A stretch of DNA of 64,000 bases from Glaciihabitans sp. INWT7. GTDB taxonomy: Bacteria; Actinomycetota; Actinomycetes; Actinomycetales; Microbacteriaceae. Under the pieces are notes generated by a model. It was not told the DNA's origin, searched no databases, and saw nothing but the letters and a program-made list of their open reading frames with translations. Positions 61,729-64,000 of this stretch are shown one piece after another (the first letter of the stretch is position 1; every line of letters begins with the position of its first letter). The translations under genes were made by a program, and so were the position numbers. The stretch is from assembly GCF_014217685.1 (NCBI RefSeq), contig NZ_CP043653.1:624419-688418 (forward strand). The letters are read 5' to 3'.

Positions 61729-63096
61729 ATGGCCGCTCGCACGGGAATGCTCACTACCGACCAGCTCAACGCCCTCATCGACGAGGGCGCGATCGACACC
61801 GTGATCGTGGCGTTCACCGATATGCAGGGGCGACTCGTGGGTAAACGGGCATCCGCCCGCCTGTTCAAGGAGGAGATCAGCAGCCACGGCGCGGAGTGCT
61901 GCAACTACCTGCTCGCGGTCGACGTCGAGATGAACACCGTCGACGGGTACCGCATCTCCTCGTGGGAGAAGGGCTACGGCGACATGGCGATGATCCCCGA
62001 CCTGTCGACGCTCCGACTCGTGCCGTGGATCCCGGGCACCGCCCTCGTGATGGCCGACCTCACCTGGCTCGACGAGCGACCGGTCGACCCGGCTCCCCGT
62101 GAAATCCTGAAGAAGCAGATCGCGCGCCTCACCGAGAAGGGCCTCGTGCCCTACGTCGGCACGGAACTCGAGTTCATCGTCTTCGACAACAGCTACCGGG
62201 ATGCCTGGAGCAGGGGCTACGTCGGACTCACCCCGGCGAGCGATTACAACATCGACTACGCGTTGCTCGCCTCGACGCGTATGGAGCCGTTGTTGCGGGA
62301 CATCCGCGTCTCGATGGAGGGTGCCGGGCTCTACTGCGAGGGCGTGAAGGGAGAGTGCAACCTGGGGCAGCAGGAGATCGCCTTCCGCTATGAGGACGCG
62401 CTCACCACCTGCGACAACCATTCGATCTACAAGAACGGCGCGAAAGAGATCGCCGACAAGCACGGCAAGGCGCTCACCTTCATGGCCAAGTTCAACGAGA
62501 AGGAGGGCAACTCCTGCCACATCCACATCTCGTTCCGTGGCGCGGACGGATCCGCCGTTTTCGCCGATGACACCGACACTCTCGGCATGTCGAAGATGTT
62601 CCGCCACTTTCTCGCGGGGCAGTTGAAGACCATGCGCGAGCTGACTCTGTTCTTCGCGCCGAACATCAACTCCTACAAGCGCTATGTCGATGGCAGCTTC
62701 GCCCCGACCGCCGTCGCCTGGGGGCTCGACAACCGCACCTGCTCACTTCGCGTGGTCGGGCACGGCCTCGGGATGCGGGTGGAGAACCGGGTGCCCGGCG
62801 GAGACGTCAACCAGTACCTCGCCACAGCGGCGCTGATCGCCGGCGGGTTGTACGGCATCGAGCACGAGCTGGAGCTCGAGCCGATGTTCGAGGGCAATGC
62901 CTACGGCAGCGATGCCCCGCGAGTGCCGACGACACTTCGGGAGGCGGCTGAGCTGTTCGGCCAGTCCGAGATCGCCCGTGAGGCCTTCGGGGCGGATGTC
63001 GTGGAGCACTACCTCAACAACGCGCGCATCGAGGTTCAGGCCTTCGATGCCGCCATCACGGACTGGGAGCGGGTGCGCGGCTTTGAGCGTTTCTGA
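61729..63096 (+). CDS. glutamine-synthetase-like gamma-glutamyl-amine ligase
   Basis: A 455-residue member of the glutamine synthetase superfamily. VGTELEFIVFD carries the metal-binding Glu pair, NLGQQEIAFRYEDALTTCDN and GNSCHIHISFRG are the ATP/Glu site, and NRVPGGDVNQYLATAALIAGG is the C-terminal signature. It lacks the adenylylation Tyr region of GlnA1. Beside an ethanolamine-type permease and a PuuD-type hydrolase it probably joins glutamate to ethanolamine or a polyamine, as shown for Streptomyces GlnA4/GlnA3. GAGGAA precedes ATG 61729. Confidence 0.88.
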   Translation: MAARTGMLTTDQLNALIDEGAIDTVIVAFTDMQGRLVGKRASARLFKEEISSHGAECCNYLLAVDVEMNTVDGYRISSWEKGYGDMAMIPDLSTLRLVPWIPGTALVMADLTWLDERPVDPAPREILKKQIARLTEKGLVPYVGTELEFIVFDNSYRDAWSRGYVGLTPASDYNIDYALLASTRMEPLLRDIRVSMEGAGLYCEGVKGECNLGQQEIAFRYEDALTTCDNHSIYKNGAKEIADKHGKALTFMAKFNEKEGNSCHIHISFRGADGSAVFADDTDTLGMSKMFRHFLAGQLKTMRELTLFFAPNINSYKRYVDGSFAPTAVAWGLDNRTCSLRVVGHGLGMRVENRVPGGDVNQYLATAALIAGGLYGIEHELELEPMFEGNAYGSDAPRVPTTLREAAELFGQSEIAREAFGADVVEHYLNNARIEVQAFDAAITDWERVRGFERF

Positions 63097-63910
63097 AAAC
63101 ACGGCTGATGCAAACCCGACGTCGCAGGCTCCGTCGGCGCTGGCGTCGCGTGATCGCTGGCGCGATCACCAGAGCTCCAGCGCGCCCGTGATCGGGCTCA
63201 CCACCTACCTCGAGCAGGCACAGACCGGCGTGTGGGACGTGCAGGCCGCCTTCCTGCCGAAGGTCTACTTCGAGGCGATCACCCGTGCGGGCGGCATCGC
63301 CGTGCTCCTCCCGCCGCAGCCCGTCTCCGCGGAGATCGCTGAGCGGGTGCTCGACGGGCTCGACGGCCTGCTGATCACCGGCGGTAAAGACGTCGACCCC
63401 GCCCGGTACGGCCAGGAACCGCATCCCACCACGGACACGCCGCGCACCGACCGGGACGCGTGGGAGGATGCGCTGCTCACCGCCGCGATCTCGCGCGAAC
63501 TGCCATTCCTCGGCATCTGCCGCGGCGCCCAGGTGCTCAACATTGCGCGCGGCGGCACCCTGCACCAGCACCTGCCCGAGATCATCGGCACCGACAAGTA
63601 CCAGCTCGGCGGCGGCACCTTCGGTCAGGTGGACGTGGAGGCGGAGGCCGACAGCGCGGTCGGACGACTCGTGGGCACCGATCCCCTCGAGGTAGCGGTC
63701 TACCACCACCAGGCGATCGACCGCGTGGGGGACGGGCTCCGCGTGACCGCGCGCACGGAAGACGGCGTGATCCAGGCGGTGGAACTCGAGGGAGTGCCGT
63801 TCGGGGTGGCCGTGCAGTGGCATCCGGAACAGACCGGCGATGATCTCCGGCTCTTCGCCGGCCTCGTGCAGGCTGCCCGGGACTACCATCGCGCGGAGGC
63901 CACCCGATGA
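63083..63910 (+). CDS. gamma-glutamyl-gamma-aminobutyrate hydrolase-like class I amidotransferase
   Basis: A 275-residue PuuD-type peptidase C26. Nucleophile Cys146 lies in GICRGAQVLN; His247 and Glu249 in VQWHPEQTGDD complete the triad. It would cleave the gamma-glutamyl bond of the oxidised product. TTG 63083 is the likely start, overlapping the ligase gene by 14 bp; the core domain begins at PVIGLTTYLEQA. Its stop overlaps the next start as ATGA. Confidence 0.85.
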   Translation: MSVSENTADANPTSQAPSALASRDRWRDHQSSSAPVIGLTTYLEQAQTGVWDVQAAFLPKVYFEAITRAGGIAVLLPPQPVSAEIAERVLDGLDGLLITGGKDVDPARYGQEPHPTTDTPRTDRDAWEDALLTAAISRELPFLGICRGAQVLNIARGGTLHQHLPEIIGTDKYQLGGGTFGQVDVEAEADSAVGRLVGTDPLEVAVYHHQAIDRVGDGLRVTARTEDGVIQAVELEGVPFGVAVQWHPEQTGDDLRLFAGLVQAARDYHRAEATR

Positions 63911-64000
63911 CCGGGATCACCCTGATCAACCCGGCGACCGAGGTAGCGCTGCAGACGGTGGAGCACAGCAGCCTCGAGCAGGTGGATGACGCGGTCGCGG
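63907..64000 (+). CDS. aldehyde dehydrogenase family protein, 3' end beyond right edge
   Basis: Only 31 codons are in the window: MTGITLINPATEVALQTVEH, then SSLEQVDDAVA. INPATE...V and the following helix are the N-terminal pattern of NAD(P)-dependent aldehyde dehydrogenases. It would oxidise the gamma-glutamyl aldehyde intermediate. ATGA overlap with the hydrolase gene indicates translational coupling. Confidence 0.75.
   Translation, partial: MTGITLINPATEVALQTVEHSSLEQVDDAVA

Overview
The window is 64 kb of high-GC actinobacterial chromosome. Gene content and order point to the family Microbacteriaceae: a whiB2 / glycosyltransferase / DUF5719 / DUF3499 / phosphomannomutase / ahcY run, then a MoxR-DUF58 operon next to mtrA-mtrB-lpqB, then comF-hpf-secA and a pdtaS-whiB1 pair. 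I cannot name the species. No phage, IS transposase or CRISPR array is visible. The only mobile-like material is several families of short palindromic repeats.

Region 1 (1-11660) is a surface polysaccharide locus. It holds a large membrane protein cut by the left edge, a methyltransferase with a coiled-coil tail, two glycosyltransferases (GT2 and GT4), a DUF2142 membrane protein and two tandem O-antigen ligase/polymerase-like proteins. At its core are three tightly packed genes: a GDP-mannose 4,6-dehydratase, a GDP-fucose-synthase-like reductase, and a DegT-family enzyme whose PLP lysine is a histidine. That combination is the signature of GDP-3,6-dideoxyhexose (colitose-type) synthesis. manA (13149) and manB (23647) supply mannose phosphates upstream of this route; no GDP-mannose pyrophosphorylase lies in the window.

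Region 2 (11816-16866) is accessory: an acyl-CoA dehydrogenase, manA, a DUF559 nuclease-like gene bracketed by two copies of a long hairpin repeat, and a GlxA-type AraC regulator. Region 3 (16876-30604) is galE, the whiB2-to-ahcY synteny block, an RDD protein, SpoIIM and a fur-catalase pair. Region 4 (30853-45164) is the leftward operon DUF7847-like membrane protein / DUF4129 / DUF4350 / MoxR / DUF58, read divergently from mtrA-mtrB-lpqB, followed by comF, hpf and secA.

Region 5 (45246-59021) mixes small conserved actinobacterial genes (Rv3235-like, a BldC-like HTH, SAF and CpaE-like proteins, an H1-like basic protein), pdtaS-whiB1, a Bcp peroxiredoxin, tRNA-Lys(CTT), an ArsR-ArsC fusion followed by a free ArsC, and a flotillin. 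Region 6 (59022-59435) has no protein gene but holds a convincing structured small-RNA candidate with promoter and terminator. Region 7 (59995-64000) is an ethanolamine-type permease divergent from a glutamine-synthetase-like ligase, a PuuD-type hydrolase and the start of an aldehyde dehydrogenase. It looks like a gamma-glutamyl amine catabolic operon.

Many starts are preceded only by a TANNNT box 6-8 nt upstream, suggesting widespread leaderless transcription. In the MoxR operon, three consecutive genes are joined by GTGA overlaps. All functions are read from sequence without database searches; names of DUF families are from memory.
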